This document shows positions 8,838 to 17,309 of a DNA stretch of 64,000 bases, piece after piece; within the stretch, counting starts at the first letter, position 1, and every line of letters starts with the position of its first letter. The translations under genes and the position numbers were made by a program. The notes below the pieces were generated by a model, which worked only from the letters and a program-made list of their open reading frames with translations, did not search any database and was not told the origin of the DNA. This DNA comes from DAIDKA01 sp036489445 (lineage in GTDB: Bacteria; Pseudomonadota; Gammaproteobacteria; Steroidobacterales; Steroidobacteraceae): contig DASXFV010000038.1 of assembly GCA_036489445.1 (NCBI GenBank), positions 32,663 through 96,662 on the forward strand. Direction: 5' to 3'.

Positions 8838-9620
8838 TCAGTGCCCGGCGTACTCATCGTGCCGGCGCCACCAGATGCCGGTCTCATTGCGTCCCTTGGG
8901 GGCACGGTCGAGCCATTGGTACATGCCCCAGAGGCCGTCCAGTCCGCGCCCGAAGGTCGAATAGGTGTGGTAGAGGACACCGTCCTCGACTGCGAACGCG
9001 CTCATGCCGGGTCTTTCGCGCGTGTAGGTGGCGACGTCGGTTCCGGTCATCGCGGCATTTTCGCCGACGGGCCCCTCGCCACGTTTCGTCAACGCATCGC
9101 CGATGCCCGCGACTTGCCATCCCGGCTCGCGCCGGTAGTTGTAGTCGATGCCCCGCCGTTGCTGTTCCTCGGTGAATGAGACATTGAAATCGGCGTTGAA
9201 ATTCCCCCCATGCGCGGACGCCCAGGGAAACTCCCACCGCATTCGCCGCCGGTACGTCTGCAGCTTCGCCAGCGGCGCCCGCGATACCGCCGCAAAGGCG
9301 ACATCGTGGTTTTGCAGGTGAACTGCAATGCCGTTGAAGCCGTCCGCGATGGCTGAACAGGAAGGACATCCCGCCGCATAGTCGGGCCCGAACATGAAGT
9401 GATAGATGATGAGTTGCGAGCGGCCGCCAAAGAGGTCTGCGAGGGACGCGCTGCCCTGCTCGGTTTCAAACCGGTATTCCTTATCGAGCCGCACCCACGG
9501 CAGCTCCTGGCGCTGTTGCGCCACTTCGTCGCCGCGTCGCGTCAGTTCCTTCTCCGCCTCGAGCAACGCCAGCCGCTGCGCAAGCCAATCCTTACGGATT
9601 CCGATCCGGTGTTTGATCAT
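8838..9620 (-). CDS. DUF899 family (thioredoxin-like) protein
   Basis: A 260-residue DUF899 protein. Diagnostic stretches are the N-terminal WLAQRLALLEAEKELTR region, YHFMFGPDYAAGCPSCS (with the redox-type CxxC), and the C-terminal YHTYSTFGRGLDGLWGMYQW block. DUF899 proteins have a thioredoxin-like fold and are predicted redox enzymes of unknown substrate. The ATG at 9620 is set by an AGGAG 8 nt upstream on the minus strand; the longer frame to 10103 has no homology and runs antisense to the next gene. It may once have been paired with the DUF2182 gene now decayed downstream. Confidence 0.88.
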   Translation of the reverse strand: MIKHRIGIRKDWLAQRLALLEAEKELTRRGDEVAQQRQELPWVRLDKEYRFETEQGSASLADLFGGRSQLIIYHFMFGPDYAAGCPSCSAIADGFNGIAVHLQNHDVAFAAVSRAPLAKLQTYRRRMRWEFPWASAHGGNFNADFNVSFTEEQQRRGIDYNYRREPGWQVAGIGDALTKRGEGPVGENAAMTGTDVATYTRERPGMSAFAVEDGVLYHTYSTFGRGLDGLWGMYQWLDRAPKGRNETGIWWRRHDEYAGH

Positions 9621-9711
9621 TGCAATGCTCCTGCCTTGGCTGTGGTTCGTTGTGGGATAATCTAAGCGCCGGGAATCGCACGATGGGAGTGACAAGTTTG
9701 GCGGGATTGCG

Positions 9712-10932
9712 TTGGACTCGCTGATCAACGCCGCGGCACGTGCACTGGCAATCGGTGATCCATTGGGCGCGCTGCAGCGGGTCGCATTGCGCGATGACGC
9801 GCCGGCGCTCGCGATCCGCGGCATCGCGATGGCGCAGCTGGGTGATCTGGCTCGAGCGAAGCTGCTCCTGCGCCGTGCTGCCGGCGCCTTTGGTCCGCGG
9901 GAGGTCGTAGCGCGCGCGAGGTGCGTCGTCGCTGAGGCTGAGATTGCGCTCGTCTCGCGCGATCTGGGCTGGCCCAAGAAGGCACTCCACGCGGCGCGGG
10001 CGACGCTTGAGGCGCAGGGTGACCTGGTGAATGCCGCCCATGCGCGGTATCTGGAGGCGCGACGCCTGCTCCTGATCGGGCACCTGGATGCAGCCGAGCG
10101 CACGCTGGGTAAGCTCGACTCCGCGCCGTTCCCGCCGGCTTCCAGGGTTGCCTATGAACTGACTGTTGCGGGGATCGCGATGCGGCGTCTGCGCACGCAA
10201 ACTGCGCGGGCGGCGCTTGCCCGGGCTGAGCACGCGGCGCGGCTGGCGGGTATTCCTGCGTTGCTGGCGGAGGTCGAGGCCACATCGGTGGTCCTGAACC
10301 GGCCTGCGGCGCGCCGGATTGGTGGTGGGGAGGATCGACTGCTGCGGCTGCAGGACGTTGAAGCATTACTGGCGTTGCAAGCGCTGGTCGTGGACGCCTG
10401 TCGTTATGTGGTGCGGGACGAGGGCAAGATCGTCTCTCTGGTGCGGCGTCCGGTGCTGTTCAGGATCGCCTGTGCGCTGGGTGAGGCCTGGCCCGCAGAC
10501 GTGTCGAGGGATGCACTTGTGAAGCGTGCATTTCGCGCGCGGCGCGCCGACGAGTCGCATCGCGGGCGGTTGCGCGTGGAAGTCGGGCGGCTGCGCGCGG
10601 CGCTGCGGGGCCTCGCCAGCGTCACTGCGACGAAACGCGGATTCGTGCTGGTGCCGCGCCGCGCACGCGAGGTCGTCATGCTGGCGCCGCCGGTGGCAGA
10701 CAAGCATGCAGGGGTGCTCGCCTTCCTGGCTGACGGGGAGTCATGGTCGAGCTCGGCCCTGGCGCTGGCGCTTGGGGGGAGCCAGCGCACCACGCAGCGG
10801 GCGCTTGATTCGCTGGCGGCTGCAGGCAAAGTACAGTCTTACGGTCGTGGGCGAGCCCGCCGCTGGACGACGCCGGCGGCGCCTGGATTCACGCCGATTT
10901 TGTTACTCCCTGCATCTGCGCCCATCGACTAG
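9712..10932 (+). CDS. Transcriptional regulator with two winged-helix regions and helical repeats
   Basis: This 406-residue Arg/Ala-rich protein has a TPR-like helical N-terminal half (about residues 1-200), then a stretch ending EVGRLRAALRGLASVTATKR, which looks like an OmpR/DnrI-type winged helix. A second MarR-like winged helix follows near the C-terminus (TTQRALDSLAAAGKVQSYGR). I do not recognise a named family. The start is uncertain: TTG 9712 is the first usable codon and no ATG is in frame. It is followed 9 bp later by a propeller protein, so it may control that gene or sense through it. Confidence 0.65.
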   Translation: MDSLINAAARALAIGDPLGALQRVALRDDAPALAIRGIAMAQLGDLARAKLLLRRAAGAFGPREVVARARCVVAEAEIALVSRDLGWPKKALHAARATLEAQGDLVNAAHARYLEARRLLLIGHLDAAERTLGKLDSAPFPPASRVAYELTVAGIAMRRLRTQTARAALARAEHAARLAGIPALLAEVEATSVVLNRPAARRIGGGEDRLLRLQDVEALLALQALVVDACRYVVRDEGKIVSLVRRPVLFRIACALGEAWPADVSRDALVKRAFRARRADESHRGRLRVEVGRLRAALRGLASVTATKRGFVLVPRRAREVVMLAPPVADKHAGVLAFLADGESWSSSALALALGGSQRTTQRALDSLAAAGKVQSYGRGRARRWTTPAAPGFTPILLLPASAPID

Positions 10933-10941
10933 GATGGAAGC

Positions 10942-11583
10942 ATGAGTCGCTCCACCGCGAAGATCATCCGTGAGTACGGGCCCTTTTCAGGCGCGGAAGC
11001 CGTGCATGGCGTCACCTATGATGGTCAAAACCTCTGGTTCGCTTCCGGCAACAAAGTGAACGCCATCGATCCTGCGAGCGGGGCGATGCTGCGCTCGATC
11101 GATGTCGCCGCGCATGCGGGGACGGCTTTCGACGGCGAGCACCTGTTTCAACTTGGCGAGGATCGCATTCAGAAGATCGATCCCAAAACCGGACGCGTGG
11201 TCGGCAGCATCCCTGCGCCCGGCGGCGGCGGTGACTCCGGGTTGACATGGGCCGAAGGAGCGCTTTGGGTAGGGCAGTACCGCGCACGGAAAATCCACCA
11301 GATCGATCCGGACACCGGGACCATTCTGCGCACGATTGAGTCCAACCGTTTCGTCACCGGGGTCACCTGGGTCGATGGCGAGCTGTGGCACGCCACCTGG
11401 CAAGGCGATGAGAGCGATTTGCGGCAAATCGATCCTCGGACTGGAGAGGTGTTGCAGACGCTCGACATGCCGCCTGGAGCGGGCGTGTCGGGCCTCGAGT
11501 CCGATGGCGGCGATCTGTTCTATTGTGGCGGCGGAGGCAGCGGTAAGGTGCGAGCGGTTCGTCGGCCCAAGCGAAACCGATAG
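10942..11583 (+). CDS. Glutamine-cyclotransferase/Vgb-like beta-propeller protein
   Basis: The 213-residue product is built from about five repeats of the type LWFASGNKVNAIDPASGAML / LWVGQYRARKIHQIDPDTG, typical of the glutaminyl-peptide cyclotransferase and virginiamycin-B-lyase beta-propellers. It has no signal peptide, so it is probably cytoplasmic. It is shorter than a closed six- or seven-blade propeller, and no catalytic residues can be assigned. It lies 9 bp after the regulator gene on the same strand. Ligand-binding is the safest inference; enzyme activity is unproven. Confidence 0.7.
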   Translation: MSRSTAKIIREYGPFSGAEAVHGVTYDGQNLWFASGNKVNAIDPASGAMLRSIDVAAHAGTAFDGEHLFQLGEDRIQKIDPKTGRVVGSIPAPGGGGDSGLTWAEGALWVGQYRARKIHQIDPDTGTILRTIESNRFVTGVTWVDGELWHATWQGDESDLRQIDPRTGEVLQTLDMPPGAGVSGLESDGGDLFYCGGGGSGKVRAVRRPKRNR

Positions 11584-11663
11584 CCGCCGGCGGCTCGCAA
11601 GGGCGCGGGTGTCTTCAGCGGCACCTTGCCTCTCAGGCAATAGAGCGTGCGTGACTTCGCCAC

Positions 11664-12449
11664 TCAAAGCTGCGCGTGACCCTCAAGGTAGAACACGCAA
11701 GTGCCTTCGAGCTCGACACGATCTGCGACAAGACGGCAGAGGATTTCGCCGCCGCGGCGGGAGGCTTGAAAGGCGCGAAATGAGTTTTTTTTCAAGCGCT
11801 GTGCCCAATAGGGTGCCAAAGCACAATGCGCACTTCCCGTCACCGGATCTTCCGGGACGCCCTTGGCCGGTACGAAGTAGCGACTGATGAAGTCGTACTG
11901 CGCATCGCCCGCTGCGGTGACAATCACACCGCCGCGATCAAGGGCGGCGATGGCTGCAAAGTCTGGCGAGAGCTGGCGCAACGCCTGCGCGCTGTCCAGC
12001 AGGACCAGGTAGTTGAACGCATCGGCAAGCACTTCGACCGGAACGGCACCCAGTGCCGCGCGCATTCCTGCGGGGGTGGAAATTGGTTTCGAAGACCGCG
12101 CCGGGAAATTCAAGACGTAACCGGTATTGGTTCGGGTGACGATCAAAGGCCCGCTTGCCGAATGGAAGACGACTCTGCGGCGCGTGGGCTCCAGGCGTTC
12201 CATGACGACCGCCGCACTGGCCAGGGTGGCGTGACCGCAAAGCGGAACTTCAGTGGTCGGCGTAAACCAGCGAATGCGATAGTCATCCCCGGCGCGCACC
12301 AGAAAGGCGGTTTCGGCGACATTGTTCTCGGCGGCTATGGCTTGCAGCATCGCATCTGCAAGGAACGTCTCCAAGGGCATGACTGCCGCAGGATTGCCCG
12401 CGAAGCGGGACGCGGTAAATGCGTCAAGCTGAAATATCGGCGTTCGCAT
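11664..12449 (-). CDS. PhzF family isomerase/epimerase-like protein
   Basis: A 261-residue PhzF-fold protein. The N-terminus IFQLDAFTASRFAGNPAAV, the catalytic glutamate Glu46 in NNVAETAF, WFTPTTEVPLCGHATLA and the C-terminal PVTGSAHCALAPYW block are all family hallmarks. PhzF proper isomerises DHHA in phenazine synthesis, but no other phz gene is present, so a general isomerase with unknown substrate is more likely. ATG 12449 is preferred over the frame opening at 12497 because GAGG precedes it and it gives the conserved N-terminus. It is transcribed alone, upstream-insulated by the terminator at 12540-12566. Confidence 0.88.
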   Translation of the reverse strand: MRTPIFQLDAFTASRFAGNPAAVMPLETFLADAMLQAIAAENNVAETAFLVRAGDDYRIRWFTPTTEVPLCGHATLASAAVVMERLEPTRRRVVFHSASGPLIVTRTNTGYVLNFPARSSKPISTPAGMRAALGAVPVEVLADAFNYLVLLDSAQALRQLSPDFAAIAALDRGGVIVTAAGDAQYDFISRYFVPAKGVPEDPVTGSAHCALAPYWAQRLKKNSFRAFQASRRGGEILCRLVADRVELEGTCVFYLEGHAQL

Positions 12450-12539
12450 AGCAACGAGCCTCGCCAAAGAAGTCACAGGATGTACATCGCGCAACAAGGT
12501 TGATTGTCTGCACAGTCGAGGCTAGTGAACACCCGAGCA

Positions 12540-12566
12540 TAAAAAAAGCCCCGCAAAGCGGGGCTT
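12540..12566 (-). terminator. Intrinsic terminator (minus strand)
   Basis: A perfect 9-bp stem AAGCCCCGC/GCGGGGCTT with a 3-nt loop is followed, on the minus strand, by seven consecutive T residues. It would stop minus-strand transcription arriving from the kinase operon at 13.0-15.7 kb, or end a separate small transcript, before the PhzF-like gene. Confidence 0.88.
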
Positions 12567-13030
12567 GGATGTGGGCATCGTCACCGACCGGGTCAATCGC
12601 TGTCAGCTCCGGCTAGTGCGCAAAAGCAGAATCGATATCAGCGTCGATTCCTAAGCGCGCTTCGCGTCGCGTCGACACAGGTCCCAATCAAACGGTTTGG
12701 CGGTGGAGCTAAGCAACTCCGGTCTGGCAAATGCAGACTGCGTGCCAATTCACGCTTCCCGCCCACGACCTCCTCTTAATTTGAGAAGGCCCTCCGCGCC
12801 TGTGTTAATCGCCCGAGTTTCTCAATTTCTTTCGCTGCAAACTGTTCGCTCTACGCATCACCCGCGATTAGGATTTATTACCCCGGGCATGCCGCAATCC
12901 ATCTCAAGAGCAGCAAAAAAGAACCAAAACAGACGGTTATCAAAACTTCCCGACATAGTCCACATAGATATGGTAGCGATTTTTTATAAGTTATGCATGT
13001 GGCAGTTGCGCAACGCAGGGAATTGGGCCT
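12567..13030. other. 464-bp gene-free stretch, possible small-RNA region
   Basis: No convincing protein-coding frame is seen: the 120-codon plus-strand ORF at 12697-13059 has no homology and runs into the kinase gene. The stretch is richer in A+T than its surroundings. On the minus strand a weak promoter-like pair, TTGCGC with TATAAA 19 bp downstream (around 13011-12982), lies upstream and the strong terminator lies at the far end. A long 3' leader of the kinase operon or an independent RNA of about 440 nt are both possible. It lacks the signatures of tmRNA, RNase P RNA or a tRNA. Confidence 0.4.
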
Positions 13031-14995
13031 TTAGCTTAAGCGGGACAGTATTACCCTGAAGCGGGCGCCACCCCCCTCCGGCAGAGTGCAGGCCTCGGCG
13101 CTGCCGCCGTGGAATTCGGCAATCAGCCGCACGATGTACAGCCCCAGGCCGAAGTGCGGCCGGCTGTCGCTCCCGGATCGGGACTGCCACAGGGACTCGA
13201 ACAGGTGCTGATGGCCCTCCCCGGCGAGCGCCGGCCCGGGATTATCCACCTCGATGATGGCCTGGGTGGCGTCGGCCGCCAGCCGCAGCGTGAGGGTCGC
13301 CTGGTCGGCACTGAAGTCCACGGCGTTATCGACGAGTTTGTCCAACATCTGCACGATGAGATCCGGGGCGCCGTGGAGCAGCACGGGCTCATCCGGTAGC
13401 TCGGCGATAAATTGTCGCTGCGGGAAGCCGGTGCGGTAGGCGCCCACAGCACTGTCCATCAGGGCGCGCAAATCGAACCGCGAGCGTTCCGCGCCCTGGA
13501 TCGCCTCTTCCACCCGCGTGGCGGCGCCCATGGCGACCAGGATGGCGTTCAGCCGCTCGCTGCCCTCGCGGGCTCGGTTCAGATAGGTACGCGCGGCGGG
13601 TGGGACGGACTCCGATTCCAGGTTATCCAACGAGGAGCGCACGATGGTCAGCGGCGTGCGGATCTCGTGCGCCAGCTTGCCGGCCAGAGTGCGCAGGTAA
13701 CCGGTGTACTCGTTGAGCCGGCCCAAGAGCATGGAGAAGCTGCGCGCCACATCGCCCAGCTCATCGTGTGCCTCAGTGTCCGGAAAGGTGGTCACCAAGC
13801 CCTCACGTGTCAGTGCCGACTCGCTGGCGCGTCGCAGCCGGGCCAGCCGCCAGGACAGCCAGGCGGCAAAGGCGAACATCAGCATCACGGCCAGGGCGCT
13901 GGTGATGAGCGTGAAATCCAGCAGCTGGGTCAAGGCCTTGTCACGTAGCGTCAAGGAGCGCTCGGCGGTCTCCACGATCTGCACAAACCCCAGGGTCTGC
14001 TTGCGATCGGCACCGGCGATGGGAGCCTGGGCCGCGACGACTTTGACGTCCTGCGGGCGCTCCAGCAGCCGACGGTACAGCTGCGGCAGCAGCCCGCGCT
14101 CGGCGCCGGAGACGGTGGCCACGGACAGCGCGTCCACCTGACTGAGGATAGCCTGATCCGTGCCCAGCACCGTGAGACGCAGGCCCGGCTGGACGAACTG
14201 CGCCAGATAACTGGTCAGCTGCGGAGCGGGAATCAACAGCCTGCCCATGGGTGCGAGACTCTCGTGGTCCAGGTTGCCGAAGCTCACCGGATTGCCGCCC
14301 CGGTGCTCGCGCTCATCCACCAGCACCCCCAACCGCGCGCCCAGCATCGACATGGGGATGCGCAGCTCCACGCAATAGCCGCCACTCATGGGCTGCCAGC
14401 CGCCACTGATGCGCGGCTCATCGATGGCCACCTGACGCCCCAGATCTTCGGTCTCGATACGGCGCGCATGCACCGGGCCGGGTTCCGCGGTGGCCACCAG
14501 GTATTCGTGCTGCGCGCCAGCCGCATCGGTAAAGGCCACCCAGATGCGATCGCCGAACCCGGCAGGATCCAGCACATCTGCGCCGGGCGCATCCCATACC
14601 ACATGCGGGTCACGAACCTGGATGAGCAGGTACGCCAGGTGTTCGTGTACGCCGGCCAGCAGCGTCAGCCGGTGCGGACCGTCGGAGTAGACGCGGCGGA
14701 ACGGCGAGTTGCGCGGCCATTCATCGGGATAGCCGTCCAGGAACGGCGCGGCCAGCAGCGGTATGGCCTGCAGATCATTGGGACCGGGGGGTATCAACCC
14801 CGGGTCCCCGCCCATGCGATACAGCAGGTCGCTGCGGCCCTGCAGCGAGGCGGCGATGGTCTGGGCGATGGCCTGCAGTGATTGCTGCTCACCGTCGCGC
14901 AGTGCGGCTTCCATCTCGCGGGCGTACTCAAAGCCCGCCCAGGGCAGAAACAGTGTGCCCAGCCCCAGCAGCAGCAACTTCAGCCGCAGTGACAT
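13031..14995 (-). CDS. Membrane sensor histidine kinase, dedicated-sortase-system type
   Basis: A 654-residue kinase. TM1 is at residues 5-22, a large periplasmic domain follows (about 25-360), TM2 is near 370-392, then HAMP, an H-box with His443 in LAGKLAHEIRTPLT, the N-box DKLVDNAVDFS and G-box GLGLYIV. The sensor contains DGYPDEW, GDRIWVAF and GYCVELRIPMSMLG, which resembles a CBM9-like carbohydrate-binding fold. Together with its regulator it matches my recollection of the TIGRFAM 'proteobacterial dedicated sortase system' kinase (TIGR03785). It follows the regulator gene by 12 bp. No sortase or sortase substrate is present in the window. Confidence 0.85.
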   Translation of the reverse strand: MSLRLKLLLLGLGTLFLPWAGFEYAREMEAALRDGEQQSLQAIAQTIAASLQGRSDLLYRMGGDPGLIPPGPNDLQAIPLLAAPFLDGYPDEWPRNSPFRRVYSDGPHRLTLLAGVHEHLAYLLIQVRDPHVVWDAPGADVLDPAGFGDRIWVAFTDAAGAQHEYLVATAEPGPVHARRIETEDLGRQVAIDEPRISGGWQPMSGGYCVELRIPMSMLGARLGVLVDEREHRGGNPVSFGNLDHESLAPMGRLLIPAPQLTSYLAQFVQPGLRLTVLGTDQAILSQVDALSVATVSGAERGLLPQLYRRLLERPQDVKVVAAQAPIAGADRKQTLGFVQIVETAERSLTLRDKALTQLLDFTLITSALAVMLMFAFAAWLSWRLARLRRASESALTREGLVTTFPDTEAHDELGDVARSFSMLLGRLNEYTGYLRTLAGKLAHEIRTPLTIVRSSLDNLESESVPPAARTYLNRAREGSERLNAILVAMGAATRVEEAIQGAERSRFDLRALMDSAVGAYRTGFPQRQFIAELPDEPVLLHGAPDLIVQMLDKLVDNAVDFSADQATLTLRLAADATQAIIEVDNPGPALAGEGHQHLFESLWQSRSGSDSRPHFGLGLYIVRLIAEFHGGSAEACTLPEGGGARFRVILSRLS

Positions 14996-15007
14996 GCCTG
15001 ACGCCTG

Positions 15008-15694
15008 TCACTCCACCCAGCGATAGCCCATGCCGTACACGGTCTGGATGGCGTCGAACTTCGGATCCAACTGCTGGAACTTGCGGCGGATGCGTTTGAC
15101 ATGCGAGGTGATGGTGTTGTCATCGAGCACTACATTGGCGGCATCCATGAGCTGCTGGCGATTGCGCACATGACCGGGGTGCTTTGCCAAAGCGTGCACG
15201 ATCCAGAACTCCGTCAATGACAGCAGCACCACCTCACCCTCCCATTGGATCTGCATGCGCTCGCCATCCACCAGCAGCGAACCGCGCTGCACGATCTGAC
15301 CGGTGGTCTGTGGTCTGCGCAGCGCTTCGATGCGCCGGAACAGCGCGTTCACCCGCGCGATCAGGTGCGGGATGCTCAGATCCTTGGTCAAAAAATCATC
15401 CGCACCCAGGCGCAGCCCTGATACCGCATCCAGTTCGCTGTCGCGCGCGGTCAGAAAGATGATGGGCAGCTCCGCGGACATGGAACGCAGTGCGCGACAC
15501 AGCTCAAAGCCGCCCTCCGGCTCATCCTCCAGGGAGATGTCAATGACCGCCAGGTCCGGCAGTCGCGCCGCGCAGGCGGTCATGGCCTGGTGGCGGTTGC
15601 CGTAAGTGCGCACCGCGTAGCCCTCGCGGGTGAATGCGGCAGCGTAATTGTCGCGAATGGCCGGCTCGTCTTCGATGATCGCGATGAGTTTCAT
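15008..15694 (-). CDS. OmpR-family response regulator, dedicated-sortase-system type
   Basis: A 228-residue regulator: receiver with Glu8-Asp9, phosphoacceptor Asp52 in LAVIDISLED and Lys in LTKDLS, then a winged helix ending IQTVYGMGYRWVE. The sequences LTEFWIVHALAKHPGHVRNR and DDNTITSHVKRIRRKF are typical of the 'marine sortase' regulator family (TIGR03787), rather than of PhoB or OmpR. ATG 15694 is used; the longer frame has no homology upstream. It is the first gene of a two-gene operon with the kinase. Its target genes are not visible here. Confidence 0.86.
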   Translation of the reverse strand: MKLIAIIEDEPAIRDNYAAAFTREGYAVRTYGNRHQAMTACAARLPDLAVIDISLEDEPEGGFELCRALRSMSAELPIIFLTARDSELDAVSGLRLGADDFLTKDLSIPHLIARVNALFRRIEALRRPQTTGQIVQRGSLLVDGERMQIQWEGEVVLLSLTEFWIVHALAKHPGHVRNRQQLMDAANVVLDDNTITSHVKRIRRKFQQLDPKFDAIQTVYGMGYRWVE

Positions 15695-15870
15695 GACTGA
15701 AGCGTACTGCAACCGGGGTGCACACGGCAGGCCGTACGGCAGCAAATCAGCTCGGCGCCATGATCTGCCATGATTCGCCTCACCTGGGCCCGAATCCCCG
15801 CCCAGGGGCGGCCTGATTCGCGGCGCCCAATAGCCTCCAGGGGCCGGAAGCCCTGAAGAGGTTAAATCCC

Positions 15871-15996
15871 ATGTCTGCGTACACTGCATTTCCGGGTGCC
15901 CTGCGTGGCCGTTCGCCGCAGCCGCGCGGTCGGTTGCCGCAGCTGTTCAACTGGCTGGCCGTACTGGTGCTGCTGTCGCTGGGCGTGCTGCGGTGA
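15871..15996 (+). CDS. Putative 41-residue single-span membrane protein
   Basis: A short plus-strand ORF encodes an Arg/Pro-rich N-terminus followed by a hydrophobic helix NWLAVLVLLSLGVL and a final Arg. AGAGG lies about 9 nt before the ATG. Its stop codon directly abuts the stop codon of the convergent acyl-CoA dehydrogenase gene (15996/15997). It sits upstream of, and divergent from, the two-component operon. I recognise no family; small hydrophobic proteins can modulate kinases, but that is speculation. Could be a chance ORF. Confidence 0.4.
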   Translation: MSAYTAFPGALRGRSPQPRGRLPQLFNWLAVLVLLSLGVLR

Positions 15997-17184
15997 TCAG
16001 AACGCGCTAAGACCCGTGAGAGCTCGACCGACTGCCAGTTGGTGAATGGTTTGCGTGCCCTCATAGGTGACCACGCTTTCCAGGTTCAACATGTGGCGGA
16101 CGGGGGAGAATTCGGCACTGATCCCGGCCGCGCCCAGCAGGTCACGGCAATCCCGCGCGATATCCAGGGCCATGCGCGCGTTGTTCCACTTCGCCAGGCA
16201 GACCTGGGCCGGGGCCAGCCGACCCTCGTCCTTCAGATGCCCGAGCTGTAGCGCCAGCAGCTGCGCCGTGCTGATGCGACGGGCCATGTCAGCCAGCCGG
16301 ATCTGCACACTCTGCGTCGCGGCCAGGGGGCGGCCAAACAGTTCGCGCGACTTGGTGTATTCAAGCACCGTGTGCAGGCAATCCTGTGCGGCGCCGATCA
16401 CCCCCCAGGCGATGCCGTAGCGGGCCTGATTGAGGCAGGACAATGGGGCCCGCAGTCCCTGGGCTGCGGGTAACAAGGCCGCCGCCGGTACCACGACATC
16501 ATTCAGAAACAGCGCGGCGGTGTTCGAGGCGCGCAGCGACAGCTTGTTCTCAATCTCGCTGGCCTCGAAGCCCGCAGCGCGGGTGTCAACCAGGAAGCCT
16601 TGCATGCCCTGATCCGTTGCGGCCCAGATCACCGCCAGATCGGCGATGCCGCCGTTGGTGATCCACATCTTGGATCCATTCAGCACCCAGTCATCGCCGC
16701 GGCGCCGGGCGTGGGTGCGCAGATTGCCCGGATCGGAGCCACCGTGCGCCTCGGTGAGCCCAAAGCAGCCGATCAGCTCGCCGCGCGCCATGCGCGGCAG
16801 GTACTGCAGCCGTTGGGCATCGCTCCCATAGGCATCGATGGCGTACATGCACAGCGAGGATTGCACCGAGACGAAACTGCGCAGCGCCGAGTCACCGCGT
16901 TCGAGTTCCTGGCAGATCAGGCCACAACTGATGGCGTTGAGGCCGGCGCAATCATAGCCTTGGATGCTGGCGCCCAGCAGGCCGAGATTGGCCAGTCCCG
17001 GGATCAGCTCGTGGGGGAAACGGTGCACTTCAAAGCATGCGCGGATCAGCGGGGTGACTTCCGCGGCGACGAAGCGCGCCACGCTGTCCTGGACCAGGCG
17101 CTCCTCGTCAGTCAGGCAGGCGCGGACACCGAACAGGTCCAGAGGGTCCAGGGAATCAGGGTTCGCGGCGCTCGGCTGGTTCAT
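15997..17184 (-). CDS. gcdH: Acyl-CoA dehydrogenase, glutaryl-CoA dehydrogenase-like
   Basis: A 395-residue flavoprotein of the glutaryl-CoA dehydrogenase branch. It has ELERGDSALRSFVSVQSSL, where the Arg matches the glutaryl-carboxylate-binding residue, the FAD/substrate region CFGLTEAHGGSDPG, and the catalytic base Glu375 in VTYEGTQTIH. The reaction would be oxidation and decarboxylation of glutaryl-CoA to crotonyl-CoA in lysine/tryptophan or aromatic degradation, passing electrons to ETF. ATG 17184 with GGAGGG 6 nt upstream is chosen over the longer frame to 17277. It is transcribed divergently from the malic enzyme gene. Confidence 0.86.
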   Translation of the reverse strand: MNQPSAANPDSLDPLDLFGVRACLTDEERLVQDSVARFVAAEVTPLIRACFEVHRFPHELIPGLANLGLLGASIQGYDCAGLNAISCGLICQELERGDSALRSFVSVQSSLCMYAIDAYGSDAQRLQYLPRMARGELIGCFGLTEAHGGSDPGNLRTHARRRGDDWVLNGSKMWITNGGIADLAVIWAATDQGMQGFLVDTRAAGFEASEIENKLSLRASNTAALFLNDVVVPAAALLPAAQGLRAPLSCLNQARYGIAWGVIGAAQDCLHTVLEYTKSRELFGRPLAATQSVQIRLADMARRISTAQLLALQLGHLKDEGRLAPAQVCLAKWNNARMALDIARDCRDLLGAAGISAEFSPVRHMLNLESVVTYEGTQTIHQLAVGRALTGLSAF

Positions 17185-17309
17185 CGGCACCCTCCGTCTC
17201 GGCCAGGTATCGAGCCTAGCCGCCGCGCGGCGGCTGCGCCAGTCGCCCAGCTTGCTTTGTGAGCGGCCAACCAGCACTGGCGGCAGGCAGTCTGTAGAAT
17301 CCCCGCGCC

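Noticed and set aside
11664..12449. Phenazine biosynthesis cluster
   Set aside because: Only a PhzF-fold gene is present; no phzA-E or phzG neighbours, and the fold is common in unrelated pathways.
12567..13030. tmRNA, RNase P RNA or 6S RNA in the gene-free stretch
   Set aside because: The tRNA-like end of tmRNA and the conserved RNase P core are not found, and I could not fit a 6S-type paired structure.
12697..13059. 120-codon plus-strand ORF as a gene
   Set aside because: No homology, no ribosome-binding site, and its end runs antisense into the kinase gene.
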